NCBI GenBank assembly: GCA_043228905.1
Contig: JBHGNT010000005.1
Coordinates: 5,766,001-5,830,000, forward strand
Reading direction: 5' to 3'
DNA: 64,000 nt
Origin: Azolla caroliniana
Taxonomy: Eukaryota > Polypodiophyta
The first letter of the stretch is position 1, and every line of letters begins with the position of its first letter. Positions 27,938 to 37,460 of this stretch are shown piece by piece. The position numbers and the translations under genes were made by a program. The notes beneath the pieces were generated by a model. That model saw only the letters and a program-made list of their open reading frames with translations. It made no database searches and was not told the DNA's origin.

Positions 27938-28074
27938 GGAAACAAGCTGACTTGAAGGGTCGAAGCGCGCGGAGTCGAACATGTCGAGGAGTGAGAGCGA
28001 GGCGTGAAGCCAGGAGGAACCGGAGCTGTGAGCCCGAGGATCCCAACGAGCCTCATGTTGAGCTTGAGGGGGAG

Positions 28075-28467
28075 TGTTGAGAGACAAGCTCAACATCGGC
28101 CGGATCGGCTGAAGAAGTCGAGGACTGGATCGGTTGGAACCGATCGGTTAGGCCGAGTGCGTAAACCGGGAGGCCGTTAGGAAAGATATTCCGTGAGGAA
28201 TATATTTGGGAGTTAGTGTAGGAGCTCTTAATGAGCCTTGAAGTACTGTCAGTCCTTCGAGGACTTGTATAAAAGTGTTCATGGAACACACGTATGTATA
28301 GAGTAGTGAATCGAGATTTTGTTGTTGAACATAGTTCTGTATGTTCTCTCTCACTCTCTCTCTCTGTCTCTCCCGCGTATACTGCGTAAGCTCAAGCTCT
28401 CCATTAAACCTGAGTTTTCTTCCTTCTGTTCCATCTTCATACCTGCTTCCGCACGCTACTTTCTACA
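28075..28467 (+). repeat. 3' LTR of element C (393 bp)
   Basis: Preceded by the purine-rich CTTGAGGGGGAG tract (polypurine tract) and followed by the AAAGC duplication. It carries an extra CT-rich segment (28335-28370) that is missing from the 5' copy. Confidence 0.93.
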
Positions 28468-28618
28468 AAAGCATATCGGCCATGGCTTTATCCTTTCCGA
28501 AGATGTGCCGTATCTCCGGGTTCAGGGACTTGATGTACGCGATCCACCTGAGCATCGCTAGGTCCGGAGTCGCGCACCCGAGAATCGATAGGCAGTCCGT
28601 CTCGATGATCACTTCCGT
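28468..28618 (-). pseudogene. RNase H C-terminal part of element B
   Basis: The - strand frame includes DCLSILGCATPDLAMLRW and HIFGKDKAMADML. It continues on the left at 22908 (integrase linker) and on the right at 32987 (RNase H start), beyond elements C and D respectively. Confidence 0.85.
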
Positions 28619-29135
28619 TGTCGTGAAGATTTTCGTCCATAGGCGGAAACCGGGGTGGAAGGGGCAAGTCGGTGGTGTGCAACATGTGCACATGTATACT
28701 AGGATATGGTGTATAGCAAGAGAGGGGAAATTTTGTCCCACATTGTAAGGTCCCTCCCTCCTTGGGCTATAAAAGGAAGGGAGGGGTCACTTATGAAGGG
28801 GTTGCCTATTTTGTGCAAGTAAGGTATACCACTTAGTCGAGGGTTCTCCCTCTTCCCATTTCGTTTTAGGGTTAGGGTTTTGGTTAGGGTTTTCGGATAG
28901 TCATTTTGGTGCGGCCATGGCGGCCACCACTGTTGTAACCGTTCGTTTTTTTTTTACATAACTTGTTGAACATCTTGCCTCCGCAGATCTCTCCTTCGAT
29001 GTCGTGGTCTTATTCTTTCCTCTTCTCCTCTTGAGCTAAGCCTCCATATCGTGTCCTATTCTTTCTCCTCCACTCCCTAGTCCAAGACCCCCGCGGTCCC
29101 GCCCCTTCTACACGCACGCGAGGAAGACCTCGACA
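28619..29135 (+). repeat. 5' LTR of element D
   Basis: TGTCGTGAAGATTT to ACCTCGACA. GGGCTATAAAAGGAAGGG near 28765 is a strong TATA box, and GTTTTAGGGTTAGGGTTTTGG (28863-28883) is a telo-box-like motif. A TGG-initiated sequence (TTTGGTGAACCCGACGTG) just after the LTR is the likely primer-binding site; I could not name its tRNA. Confidence 0.93.
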
Positions 29136-29172
29136 TCTTTGGTGAACCCGACGTGAAGGGCGGCAAGGGAGC

Positions 29173-32100
29173 ATGGAGATGGAAGAAGACTTGGACTTCG
29201 AGGAGATGATGGCAAAAATCGTGATGGAAGCCGGACGGAAGATGGCGAAGCAAGATGCAGCTCAACAAGCCGTCGAAAGGGTGGTTGATCGAGTCCACCG
29301 ATTCAACGGGGACGATGTCCCGAGGTTCTTGGAAGCGTACGAGGCCGAGATGGCGAAAGGGGGCGTGGACGAGAAGATGCGGCTAGAGTATTTTCCTCGA
29401 GTTGCGGCCGCATCGGTGCACAAGGAGGTCAAGGAGCTACGAGAAGCTCACGAGTCGTGGGTGTCCTTGGAGGTAGCCCTATTGGAAGCGTGCGGATACG
29501 CGAAACCGGAGTGGGTATGCCGGCAACCCGATGGGGAGCGGTCGGCAACAACGTGGCCCGCGAGCGGCAGAGAAGAGAGAGCGGCGAGTGAGTACGCACT
29601 ACTGCCGGAAGAGAGCTCAACGCAAAACGGTTCGGAGGAGCTCGACCTAGAAGCGCTAATATGGGAGGCATGCGAGCTTGTGAAGGCGAAAATCGGAGCC
29701 GAAGAAGGGCTTGTTATGGAGACGGGCCGGAGGCGATCGGAGGATGCGGAGGAAGAAGCCTCCCTAGACGTAGAAGACGGGGCCTATACGGAGGCCGGGA
29801 GAGCGTACGACGGCGACATAGGAGAGGGTGCAGAGCAAGCGAACCTCTTGCCTTGCGGTGAAGGGACGGCCATGGAGACCGGTAACTACGGATTCGGGAC
29901 ATGGAGGCCCGAAACATTGAGTGAGGAGCGGACAAGCGGCGGTGCCGCGACCTTACACACACCGGTCCTAGAGCCGAGAGCCGGTGTGAGACCTAGAGTC
30001 ACGGATGGTGGCGGCGGCAAGGCGGGCAACCGAGACGACGGCATGGGAGAGATGGTGCCAAGCGTAATCGAGGCTTGCGGAATCGGAGATGGGGTAGCCG
30101 CGGACAACGACGACTGGACGAAAGCGGCTATTGACACAACGAGTGGCGGTGCCGGGTCCTTACCCACACCGGTCCTAGAGGCTCCGACGGCCGGCCCGAG
30201 TGCCGGCGTGAGACCTAGAGCGACGGGCGGTGGTGGCGGCAAGGCGGCCTACCACGGCGACAAAGAGAACGAGGAAGAGATAGCCACGGACCACGGCGTT
30301 CGAACGAAGGTGGCTACGATCATGGCATCGGCGAGTAACAGTATCGGGACTTTTCCCACACCTATTCTAGAGACTTCGGCAGTCGGCCCCGAGAGCACAC
30401 GTGAGACCGGAGAGACAGAAGGTGGCGGCGGCAAAGCGGACGATCGAAACGACGATGAGGAAGGTCATAGCGGACGGAGGCAAGACCTCTCGACACCGAG
30501 ACCGGAGACTACGGCGGTTGCGCTCGAATGCCAACATAAGACCGGAGAGAAGGGCGGTGGCCGTGAGGAGGTGTGGCCCGGAGCGAACACGTACGAAGAT
30601 GAGGATGCGAGGCCCGGAACAGGCATATACGAGAGGACCGACGGAGAGGTCGGGAACGGCAAAAAGGAGAAAGTCGGGAACCGACCCGACCGGAAGATGG
30701 ACTGGTCGATAATCCGACATGACCGGAAGATGACGCGGAAGAACATTGGAGCGGGGTCTGGTCAACCGGGCCCGAACCGAAGAAGAGCCGACAAGGCTGG
30801 ATTTGTTCGGACAAACATGTACCGGCCGGTTACGATTACGGAAGGGAGCCGACCAAACCAGGACTCGATCGGCCGAGACCGATCCGGGCGAACGGGCCAC
30901 AACACTCGGTGGGAGCCGGTGAGCACAAGAAGGAGGCCAAGCATGCACAAGGAGTACGACTCGGTGGGAGGCCAAGAGCGAGAGGGACCCTCCTCACCTA
31001 TTCTTGAGACTTTGGCGGTTGCGGATCGACGTAAGACCAAAGAGACGGCAGAAGGCGGCGAGGAGTCGGAGACCGGAACGGACGAGGCTACCGGAATGGG
31101 TACCCGGTGCGTGAAGGCGGATGGGCACGACCAAGACGGCAAGCCGGAGTCGAAAGGGGCTACGGCAACGAAATACGAAGAGGCCGACGCGGAGGTCGGG
31201 ACTACAACGAGGGAAGTGTGTAACGCAAACCATGCATTACGGCGTAGAATGGAGCGTGCACTACGGTCGGCGAAGGGCCAAGAAGCAAGCATGCACCCGG
31301 AAGAGCCGCAACGAGTGACCGACGATGACGGTCGGGGAAAGCCTTCGAGAGGCAAGTGCGGAACGACGGGCGGTGCGACGAGACGCCAAGATCAACAAAA
31401 CGAGACGGGCGTGATCAGCGTGAACGAAGGATTGTGTCTAGGAAAACGGAAGGGATGCGCGGAGAACAACGGGGTACACACCGGGAAGAGAAAACGTGGC
31501 GGCTTCCTGGAGGGCATACAAGGCCAAGCGGACCAAGAGGGTGTACCTCGGGGCGAAGCGGCAACATCGGAGGTTGCGGAGGACACCGAAGACGAGAGCA
31601 CCGACACGGATGTCGGGGAAGCAACGTACCTTTTCGAAAGGGGACGAAGAGCGGAGCGGAGTGCGAGACGTGCGATGTGGCCGCGTAAGGGCCGAACGAC
31701 AAGCATGAGGATGATCGGCGAGCATGGAAGGCTATGTCTTGAGAACCGGAGGAGGTGCATGGAGAGCAACGGGCTACGGAAGCGCGGCGTCCCGGAAGGC
31801 ATGCGAGGCCGAGCGGGCCAAGAGGACGAGAGACGGGATGAAGCGGTAACGGGAGTCGCGAAGGACACTGACATGGTGGTCAGGATGACGGTACGCTCTA
31901 CGGCGAGAGAGCACGACGAGCGAGGGAGAAGCGAGGAGCGCGTAATGAGGTCACCGAGGGACCGAAGAACGAGCGCATGTTCGGGAGACAACAAGGGCAC
32001 ACGGGAAGAGCCTACAGAAGGTGAGCGCGGAACGGAGGGAATTGGCACGAGGTGTTCGAGACGAAGAGAGGATCGAGCCGGAGGTGGAACACACGCGATA

Positions 32101-32373
32101 CGCGAGGAGCGGCACCTGACGAGCAACCGAAGCAATCGGGGGTCTAACCGGAGGACATGCGCGGTGAGCGAAGGAAGGGAGACCGGATCGGCAACGGTGT
32201 TCGGGATGGCCGGTCGAAGAAGAAGGTGCATGCGCCGGACATGGCGGATCGGATGGAGCCGACGGTTCGGGGAAACGCGGTGGACGTGGTGGATCGGATG
32301 GAGTCGGCGGGTCGGGGCCGGCAAGACGAATCGGCGCCAGCTCGGGACCGGCAAGAAGGTTGGGTGCCGGTAA
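29173..32373 (+). CDS. 1066-aa Gag-like, repeat-rich charged protein of element D
   Basis: A single open frame starting MEMEEDLDFEEMM. Residues 1-115 (AAQQAVERVVDRVHRFNGDD, RFLEAYEAEM, VKELREAHESW) match the gag start of the related element in the dioxygenase intron, so this is a retroelement Gag N terminus. From about residue 255 a module of roughly 55-65 residues recurs about five times with diverging TPVLE or SPILE and GGGGKA cores. From about 750 a second module (LCLGKRK..C.E.NG then G.QGQ, VAEDT) occurs twice. There is no zinc knuckle, protease or RT. It is extremely rich in Glu, Arg, Gly and Thr and probably disordered. ATG 29173 is the first in frame, 38 bp after the LTR. Function is unknown; packaging or particle formation is inferred only from the N terminus. 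Confidence 0.75.
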   Translation: MEMEEDLDFEEMMAKIVMEAGRKMAKQDAAQQAVERVVDRVHRFNGDDVPRFLEAYEAEMAKGGVDEKMRLEYFPRVAAASVHKEVKELREAHESWVSLEVALLEACGYAKPEWVCRQPDGERSATTWPASGREERAASEYALLPEESSTQNGSEELDLEALIWEACELVKAKIGAEEGLVMETGRRRSEDAEEEASLDVEDGAYTEAGRAYDGDIGEGAEQANLLPCGEGTAMETGNYGFGTWRPETLSEERTSGGAATLHTPVLEPRAGVRPRVTDGGGGKAGNRDDGMGEMVPSVIEACGIGDGVAADNDDWTKAAIDTTSGGAGSLPTPVLEAPTAGPSAGVRPRATGGGGGKAAYHGDKENEEEIATDHGVRTKVATIMASASNSIGTFPTPILETSAVGPESTRETGETEGGGGKADDRNDDEEGHSGRRQDLSTPRPETTAVALECQHKTGEKGGGREEVWPGANTYEDEDARPGTGIYERTDGEVGNGKKEKVGNRPDRKMDWSIIRHDRKMTRKNIGAGSGQPGPNRRRADKAGFVRTNMYRPVTITEGSRPNQDSIGRDRSGRTGHNTRWEPVSTRRRPSMHKEYDSVGGQEREGPSSPILETLAVADRRKTKETAEGGEESETGTDEATGMGTRCVKADGHDQDGKPESKGATATKYEEADAEVGTTTREVCNANHALRRRMERALRSAKGQEASMHPEEPQRVTDDDGRGKPSRGKCGTTGGATRRQDQQNETGVISVNEGLCLGKRKGCAENNGVHTGKRKRGGFLEGIQGQADQEGVPRGEAATSEVAEDTEDESTDTDVGEATYLFERGRRAERSARRAMWPRKGRTTSMRMIGEHGRLCLENRRRCMESNGLRKRGVPEGMRGRAGQEDERRDEAVTGVAKDTDMVVRMTVRSTAREHDERGRSEERVMRSPRDRRTSACSGDNKGTREEPTEGERGTEGIGTRCSRRREDRAGGGTHAIREERHLTSNRSNRGSNRRTCAVSEGRETGSATVFGMAGRRRRCMRRTWRIGWSRRFGETRWTWWIGWSRRVGAGKTNRRQLGTGKKVGCR

Positions 32374-32466
32374 GGCGAAAGACCCGGTTTATCACCGTGG
32401 ACGAAATTTCTCACCCTTTTCCTTTCTTGGCACATACCGGTGGATGTGCGGTTTGGTGGGGGTGGA

Positions 32467-32982
32467 TGTCGTGAAGATTTTCGTCCATAGGCGGAAACCG
32501 GGGTGGAAGGGGCAAGTCGGTGGTGTGCAACATGTGCACATGTATACTAGGATATGGTGTATAGCAAGAGAGGGGAAATTTTGTCCCACATTGTAAGGTC
32601 CCTCCCTCCTTGGGCTATAAAAGGAAGGGCGGGGTCACTTATGAAGGGGTTGCCTATTTTGTGCGAGTAAGGTATACCACTTAGTCGAGGGTTCTCCCTC
32701 TTCCCATTTCGTTTTAGGGTTAGGGTTTCGGTTAGGGTTTTCGGATAGTCATTTTGGTGCGGCCATGGCGGCCACCACTGTTGTAACCGTTCGTTTTTTT
32801 TTACATAACTTGTTGAACATCTTGCCTCCGCGGATCTCTCCTTCGATGTCGTGGTCTTATTCTTTCCTCTTCTCCTCTTGAGCTAAGCCTCCATATCGTG
32901 TCCTATTCTTTCTCCTCCACTCCCTAGTCCAAGACCCCCGCGGTCCCGCCCCTTCTACACGCACGCGAGGAAGACCTCGACA
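32467..32982 (+). repeat. 3' LTR of element D
   Basis: 516 bp, nearly identical to the 5' LTR. It is preceded by the purine-rich GGTGGGGGTGGA and followed by the CCGT duplication. Confidence 0.94.
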
Positions 32983-32986
32983 CCGT

Positions 32987-33378
32987 CCCGATCAGATAGT
33001 CCTTGTTGGCCTTAACTGCCGAAACGATACCCCATAGCTCGCGCTTGATTTGGGTGTACCCTCGATGTCGCTCGCTCAATACCTTTGCCCCAAACCGGGT
33101 CGAGAACCGTACGCCATCTTCATCTTCTTGATTGATCACCCACCTGATCCCGGTCGGGCTTGTGTCCACCGTCACGTAAATGGGGACTCCCTTGCCATAA
33201 ACCGCTTTCCGAAGAGCCGGTGCCGCGGCGAGTGCCTCCTTCAGTCTCCGGACCGACTCCGTGTGCTCCGCCCTCCATTCGAACCGGCGCCCTTTCTTTA
33301 ATAACCCGTAAAGCGGTTCCGTGACATACGCGTAGTGCAGAATCCAGATGTGATAGAATGCACATGCCCCCAGGATCC
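32987..33378 (-). pseudogene. RT/RNase H connection of element B
   Basis: The - strand pieces TVDTSPTGIRWVINQEDEDG, AKVLSERHRGYTQIKRELWG and SAVKANKDYLIGT are an RNase H domain start. The left end is cut by element D, and the right end (HYAYVTEPLYGL, FYHIWI) by solo LTR E. Confidence 0.87.
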
Positions 33379-33647
33379 TGATGGGAACTCAAACGTTCCT
33401 TATGCGCAATGCTCGGCCACAACCGAGCTTAGAATGATACACAGAAAACAGGAAATAAAACACGACCCAAAGAAGAAGAGAATACACAGGAGGTTTACGT
33501 GGAAAACCCCAACTGGGGGAAAAACCATGGCAGCCCACAGGTTGCAAACTGTCACTACGTAAGAATATACAATAGTGAGCTCACTGAGGCACCGACCTCG
33601 TCTCATAGATCTTCACCACAAGCGGCGGTTACAACGGAGGCAACGAC

Positions 33648-33692
<45 letters not shown>

Positions 33693-34134
33693 CAGTTACG
33701 CACACTGATCTCGTGCAAAACAGAAAATGACGACAACTAAAAGTTTGCCCTAAGTCATATTTATACTAATATGACTTTTCGGCTATTTACAAATATAGCC
33801 TCGATGAACTCTCAGAAAACATATTTACGAATATGTCTCTTCATCCGGTTCATACCGGGTCTGCACCATCTGGCTCTCCGTAGTCGGGTATTCCTCATCC
33901 GGTCTTCATACCGGGTCTGCACCATCCGGCTCTCCGTAGCCGGGTACTCCTCATCCGGTCTTCACCGGGTCTGTATCATCCGGCTCTCCGTAGCTGGGTA
34001 CTCCTCATCCGGTCTTCACCGGGTCTGTATCATTCGGCTCTCCGTAGCCGGGTACTCCTCATCCGGTCTCGGCACTGTTTGTTCATCGGCACTGTTCTTC
34101 TGCCTTCCCATCCGGAGGGACCTGTCTCCCAACA
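33379..34134 (-). mobile_element. Element E: copia-type solo LTR inside element B
   Basis: A 756-bp LTR-like insert (on the - strand TGTTGGGAGACAGG to TTCCCATCA) with an exact 5-bp duplication, GATCC at 33374-33378 and 34135-34139. Removal reconnects RT (VRRI to LGACAFYHIW). The - strand TTTTTCCCCCAGTTGGGG and TTTTCCACGTAAACC strings are typical of Tork/Angela-like copia LTR ends, and TATAAATATGACTT is a TATA box. No internal region remains, so it arose by LTR-LTR recombination. Confidence 0.93.
33841..34070. repeat. Four tandem 54-56 bp units inside solo LTR E
   Basis: The unit is TCATCCGGTCTTCACCGGG followed by GGCTCTCCGTAGCCGGGTA. Four copies lie upstream of the LTR TATA box (on the - strand), the usual place for LTR enhancer repeats. 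Confidence 0.9.
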
Positions 34135-34139
34135 GATCC

Positions 34140-35030
34140 TTCGGACCTCCGTGACCGACCCGCAATCATCCTTCATCGCGGAGATAGCTTCTACCTTCGC
34201 CAGGGATGGCTTCCGGCTGTAAGGTCCGCACAGGTGTCCGACTACCAGGATCTCCAGCTGTCCGAAGGCTGATTTTTCTCCGGAGAAAGTTAGCCGCGTG
34301 CTCTCGAGTCTTTGTAGCACCTTCTCGTAGTCGCAGATGTGATCCGTCACGAACCTCAAGCAACCGTCGGCCCCGATCGTCGCGTCCTTGTCCTCCACCG
34401 GACATCCTTTGATCGGGATGTCGTCCAAGAATGGCATGGTGATGCCTGGGATACAATCCCTCAGCACTTTGTTCATTGCGTTCACCATGTGGGCTACCGA
34501 GTTCGTCCCTCCTTGCGGGAGGGTACACATCCGCACTAGGCCGAGAGGAGTCTGCATCGTCGTAATGTCCCTGCTCTCCACGGCTAGTTGGAACTAATCG
34601 TACCCCGAGTACAGATCACCGACTGAGTAAATCGACCTTCCTGCGTTCCGAATGGTCACTTTGTTGACCAACTGCAGGTCTTGAATAAAGCATAACGTGC
34701 CATTCTTCTTTGGCACTGTAAACCACCGATTCGAGTATGGGGCACTCAACGGTTCGAGGATGCCCATCTCCACCTTCTATTTCAGCAACTCCATCAGCTT
34801 CGGGATGTGAGCTCTAGGTACCGGAATCGGTTTGAGATTCCACGGCACATGCGGTACCGTGAAGATCACCATTTTTTCCACAACCGTCGGGTCTACGCAC
34901 CTGATCTACTCCGGTGAGAATGCGAAAGCCTTCCCGTGCCTCCCGAGCATTCTCCGAAACCGGTCCTCTTTCGCCGGCAGTAGAAAGCCACCCCCACCGA
35001 TCTTGAGCTCCCGTAGCGTTATGTCGGTGA
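34140..35030 (-). pseudogene. Reverse transcriptase of element B
   Basis: The - strand reads SAPYSNRWFTVPKKNGT, IQDLQLVNKVTIRNAG, VGDLYSGYD-stop, TTMQTPLGLVRMCTLPQG, the catalytic box PFLDDIPIKG, VLQRLESTRLTFSGEKSAF and EILVVGHLCGPY. The order and wording fit the atypical fungal-like gypsy RT. The stop near 34597 and the solo LTR at 34134 break it. Confidence 0.88.
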
Positions 35031-35055
35031 ACGTGTGTCCTATGCCGGCCGGATC

Positions 35056-35529
35056 TCATAAACTTGGGTCCAACGCGACCCCCTTTATCCGTAACTCGTT
35101 GCCCTCCAGCAAGGGTGTTGCGACTAGCCTCAGCTTCCGGTCCACAGTCTTGTACTTCGTATCCACTCGGGCCGTCCGATTCGACTCGAGTCCATTATGG
35201 AAGTCGGCGATGACTTCATACACCTTTTCCGAACTTATCAGAATCGTCCGGTCCTCATTAAGGCCTTCTCCGAACACCTCCCGTAACTTCCCTAAGGTGT
35301 CGTCGAAAGAGACCGACTCCACAGCTCCGTTGATTTCCTCTTCAGGGCCGAGGACTCTGCATGCCCGAAGTCGCTCCTCTGCCCGCTTCTTTTCCCGGCC
35401 AACTACGCCGGCTATCGTACAACCTCCGCTATCAAAGAACCAAAATTTCCTACTTATGGTACATGGCTTTTTGCCTATAGTACATCTGTGGGGTTTTTCC
35501 GGGGTGTCTGGACTATCGCGACCCCACAC
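35056..35529 (-). pseudogene. Spacer between protease and RT of element B
   Basis: A 157-codon - strand open frame with ESNRTARVDTKYKTVDRKLR and EEINGAVESVSFDD. This polyprotein region has no domain I recognise, but its position fits the linker before RT in this lineage. Confidence 0.6.
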
Positions 35530-35615
35530 CTTGATAGCCCTCTCTAAAAATCCCCTTGGGTTTCGCCACCGAGGGTCTCGTGGTTACGCTCATGGTTCGG
35601 TCGCACCGTCAGGAA

Positions 35616-35945
35616 CTAGACCGAGTGACGCTCGTCCTGGCTCTTGACTCGTGCATATGCCAAACCATTGTCCAGCACCTTTGTCTCCATGCCTACCGCC
35701 GTGATGTATGGTTCCCCGAGTATAACCGGATGCGACGACGTCTCTTGCATGAAGAAGTGTTGATCGATCTCGACATCACCGATCTTCACTCGTACATTCG
35801 GGCAGGCTCCATGTAGCTCTTCCGTGGTGCGCGTCGTTGCCCGTATTTTCCACCCGTGCTTGGTGTTGATCAGCCACTTCCCCTTCTTGTAGAAGTCCAT
35901 GGACATCAAGTTGACTTCTGAACCGTGGTCCACCAACGCCACCAT
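35616..35945 (-). pseudogene. Protease of element B, altered active site
   Basis: A retropepsin-like domain: VALVDHGSEVNLMSMDFY, then SHPVILGEPYITA. The catalytic triplet is D-H-G rather than D-S/T-G, so activity is doubtful even if expressed. Confidence 0.8.
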
Positions 35946-36052
35946 CGGCTCCTGAACATCTCCGATCTTAACAGGGGTCTCCGTGGTTGCTCTGGCCCAA
36001 TGCGTCCTTCAATAGTGGCTCTTTGCCAACTCGTCTTCTAGCGCCATGTCTT

Positions 36053-36897
36053 CTAGGTGCGTCGTTGCACCTCCACCGGCTTCTCCAGCTCCGGCTCTGT
36101 CGAAAGCCTTTTCCGCTTCACCAAGTCTACGATGGAGTCCTGGAACTCCTTCTTGGCGATACCGAGCACTTCCCTCAGCAACAACTCCACTTTGCTTTCA
36201 AGGATCCGTTCCTCCAGGACCTTTCGTAGGTCCGTGCTTCTTTCGATCTCTGTGCTCAACCGATAACCGGCCTTCCTGGCCTTGTCCGGTGCGTCAGATA
36301 CACCGACATCATTCTGCTTCGGCCCGAACCAGATCTCATACCGTTGTGAGGGTCCGGCCCCTCCGGTCTTACCCACACGCTTGTCCTCCACCAAAACCTC
36401 GTAGTTTTGGCAAGCGGCTTCAACGAAGCCCGTCTTCTCTTCGACCGGGTCACTCCACCTGGTTGCCTCCCGGACCCGTCTTTCCCCGTGGTCCGCTTCC
36501 TCTTTCCTATGTCGTACGCCGGCGAGGCCTTCCAGTATCAACGGCCAGAATCCGGCTTCCTTCGTCTTCGGGACTTCATCACTTCCGAACCGAATTCCAG
36601 CCGACGCCGAGTAGTGGACGGTCTCCGCGTGGCGAGCCGCCGCTTCTTCCATCAGTTGTTTCATACCCCTCGTCCGACACTCAGATCCAAGGCCCTTCGG
36701 GTCTCGCTACTGTGCACCCGACCGTTCCATAGGTACACCATGTTAGCTCTTATCGCTTCGGTGAAGTCCCCGCAGTCCTTTCGGGTGTGGCCGACCGCCT
36801 CGCACCCCAAGCACCGGTTCGCAACCGGAGGCCTTCGGTCACAGACTTGTTCACCGCCGTCCCTCTGTGCTTGCGCAATCTGGAGGTCCCTCACCAT
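36053..36897 (-). pseudogene. C-terminal gag of element B with zinc knuckle
   Basis: A CX2CX4HX4C knuckle (CLGCEAVGHTRKDC, about 36795-36840) is followed by a charged tail with ERSTDLRKVLEERILESKVE. The Gag N terminus is absent: sequence passes directly from the knuckle region into the truncated LTR at 36949. Confidence 0.8.
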
Positions 36898-36948
36898 CTA
36901 AGTCAGCTCCTCCAGAGCCGCTCCTCCGGACGAGCCTTTGACTATGCC

Positions 36949-37460
36949 GAACAATGGAGACAGAAAAAATGTAAATGTATATATATTTCAAGGAGTTACA
37001 ACCGGCAAGCCAGTGAGTGATAGGCTCCGACACTTGCACACACACACACACCCACGCGAGATAGAGACTCTACCGAAAGCACTCGGGCGTTCCGCGGAGC
37101 AGAGGCAGCCTCCTGAAAACCTGCGCATGACGACTATGGAGACGATAGAGGAGAAGAGCTCGGTCCCAGTCTGGCAGCACTTCGTCCTCCACAAAACGTG
37201 ATCCCTTTACAATACCTCTCCCTCTCTTTTATAGCCCAAGGAGGGAGGCCGTTACCACCCATCACATCATGTTTATTCCTTGTCTTTTCAGATAGGGATA
37301 CACATCTATTTTCTCCCTAATGAATGCGTGCTACCTAGGATTTCACCTCAGCCGACTTGTACCTACCTACGTACTATACAACAAAACTTGTGCTCACGTG
37401 TAAGGGCCGGTTTACGCACGTTATACCCAGTTCCACCTAGGGACGGTTTCCTCCACGACA
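36949..37460 (-). repeat. Truncated 5' LTR of element B
   Basis: Aligns with 20861-21372 of the other LTR but lacks the 154 bp corresponding to 20707-20860. The 3' portion of this LTR, the PBS and the start of gag were lost together in one deletion. TATA-containing TTTTATAGCCC is shared. Confidence 0.88.

Larger units (their letters stand above)
22914..28467 (+). mobile_element. Element C: full-length Ty1/copia retrotransposon
   Basis: LTRs at 22914-23216 and 28075-28467, an initiator-Met-type PBS, a gag-pol region and a polypurine tract are all present. The 5-bp duplication AAAGC (22909-22913 and 28468-28472) is exact. Removing the element reconnects element B's RNase H end, where ADML meets SRAQF. 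Stops and frameshifts show it is inactive. Confidence 0.95.
28619..32982 (+). mobile_element. Element D: non-autonomous LTR retrotransposon with one giant ORF
   Basis: Nearly identical LTRs (28619-29135 and 32467-32982) flank 3.3 kb that encodes no protease, RT or integrase, only one uninterrupted 1066-codon ORF. The 4-bp duplication CCGT (28615-28618 and 32983-32986) is exact, and removing the element restores element B's RNase H frame. By eye the LTRs differ at about four substitutions and one T-run length, so D is the youngest datable layer. LTR ends (TGTCGTG...CGACA) and TSD size match element B, which suggests mobilisation in trans by a B-like partner. Confidence 0.93.
20707..37460 (-). 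mobile_element. Element B: fungal-like Ty3/gypsy retrotransposon
   Basis: The insert begins TGTCG and ends CGACA within element A's RT; the flanks CAGT and CCGT are a 4-bp duplication with one change. On the - strand, right to left, the order is 5' LTR, gag knuckle, protease, RT, RNase H, integrase and 3' LTR. Signature strings such as the RT pieces TPLGLVRM, LPQG and TNSV, and the box FLDD, recall gypsy elements I associate with basidiomycete genomes more than the common plant lineages. Elements C, D and E interrupt it. The inner part of the 5' LTR, the PBS and the gag N terminus are deleted. Scattered stops show it is dead. Confidence 0.88.

Noticed and set aside
31392-32435. 347-codon open frame on the - strand opposite element D's ORF
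   Set aside because: GC-rich purine-biased coding on the + strand leaves the antisense frame free of stops; the antisense product is Ser/Arg/Pro-rich with no motif.
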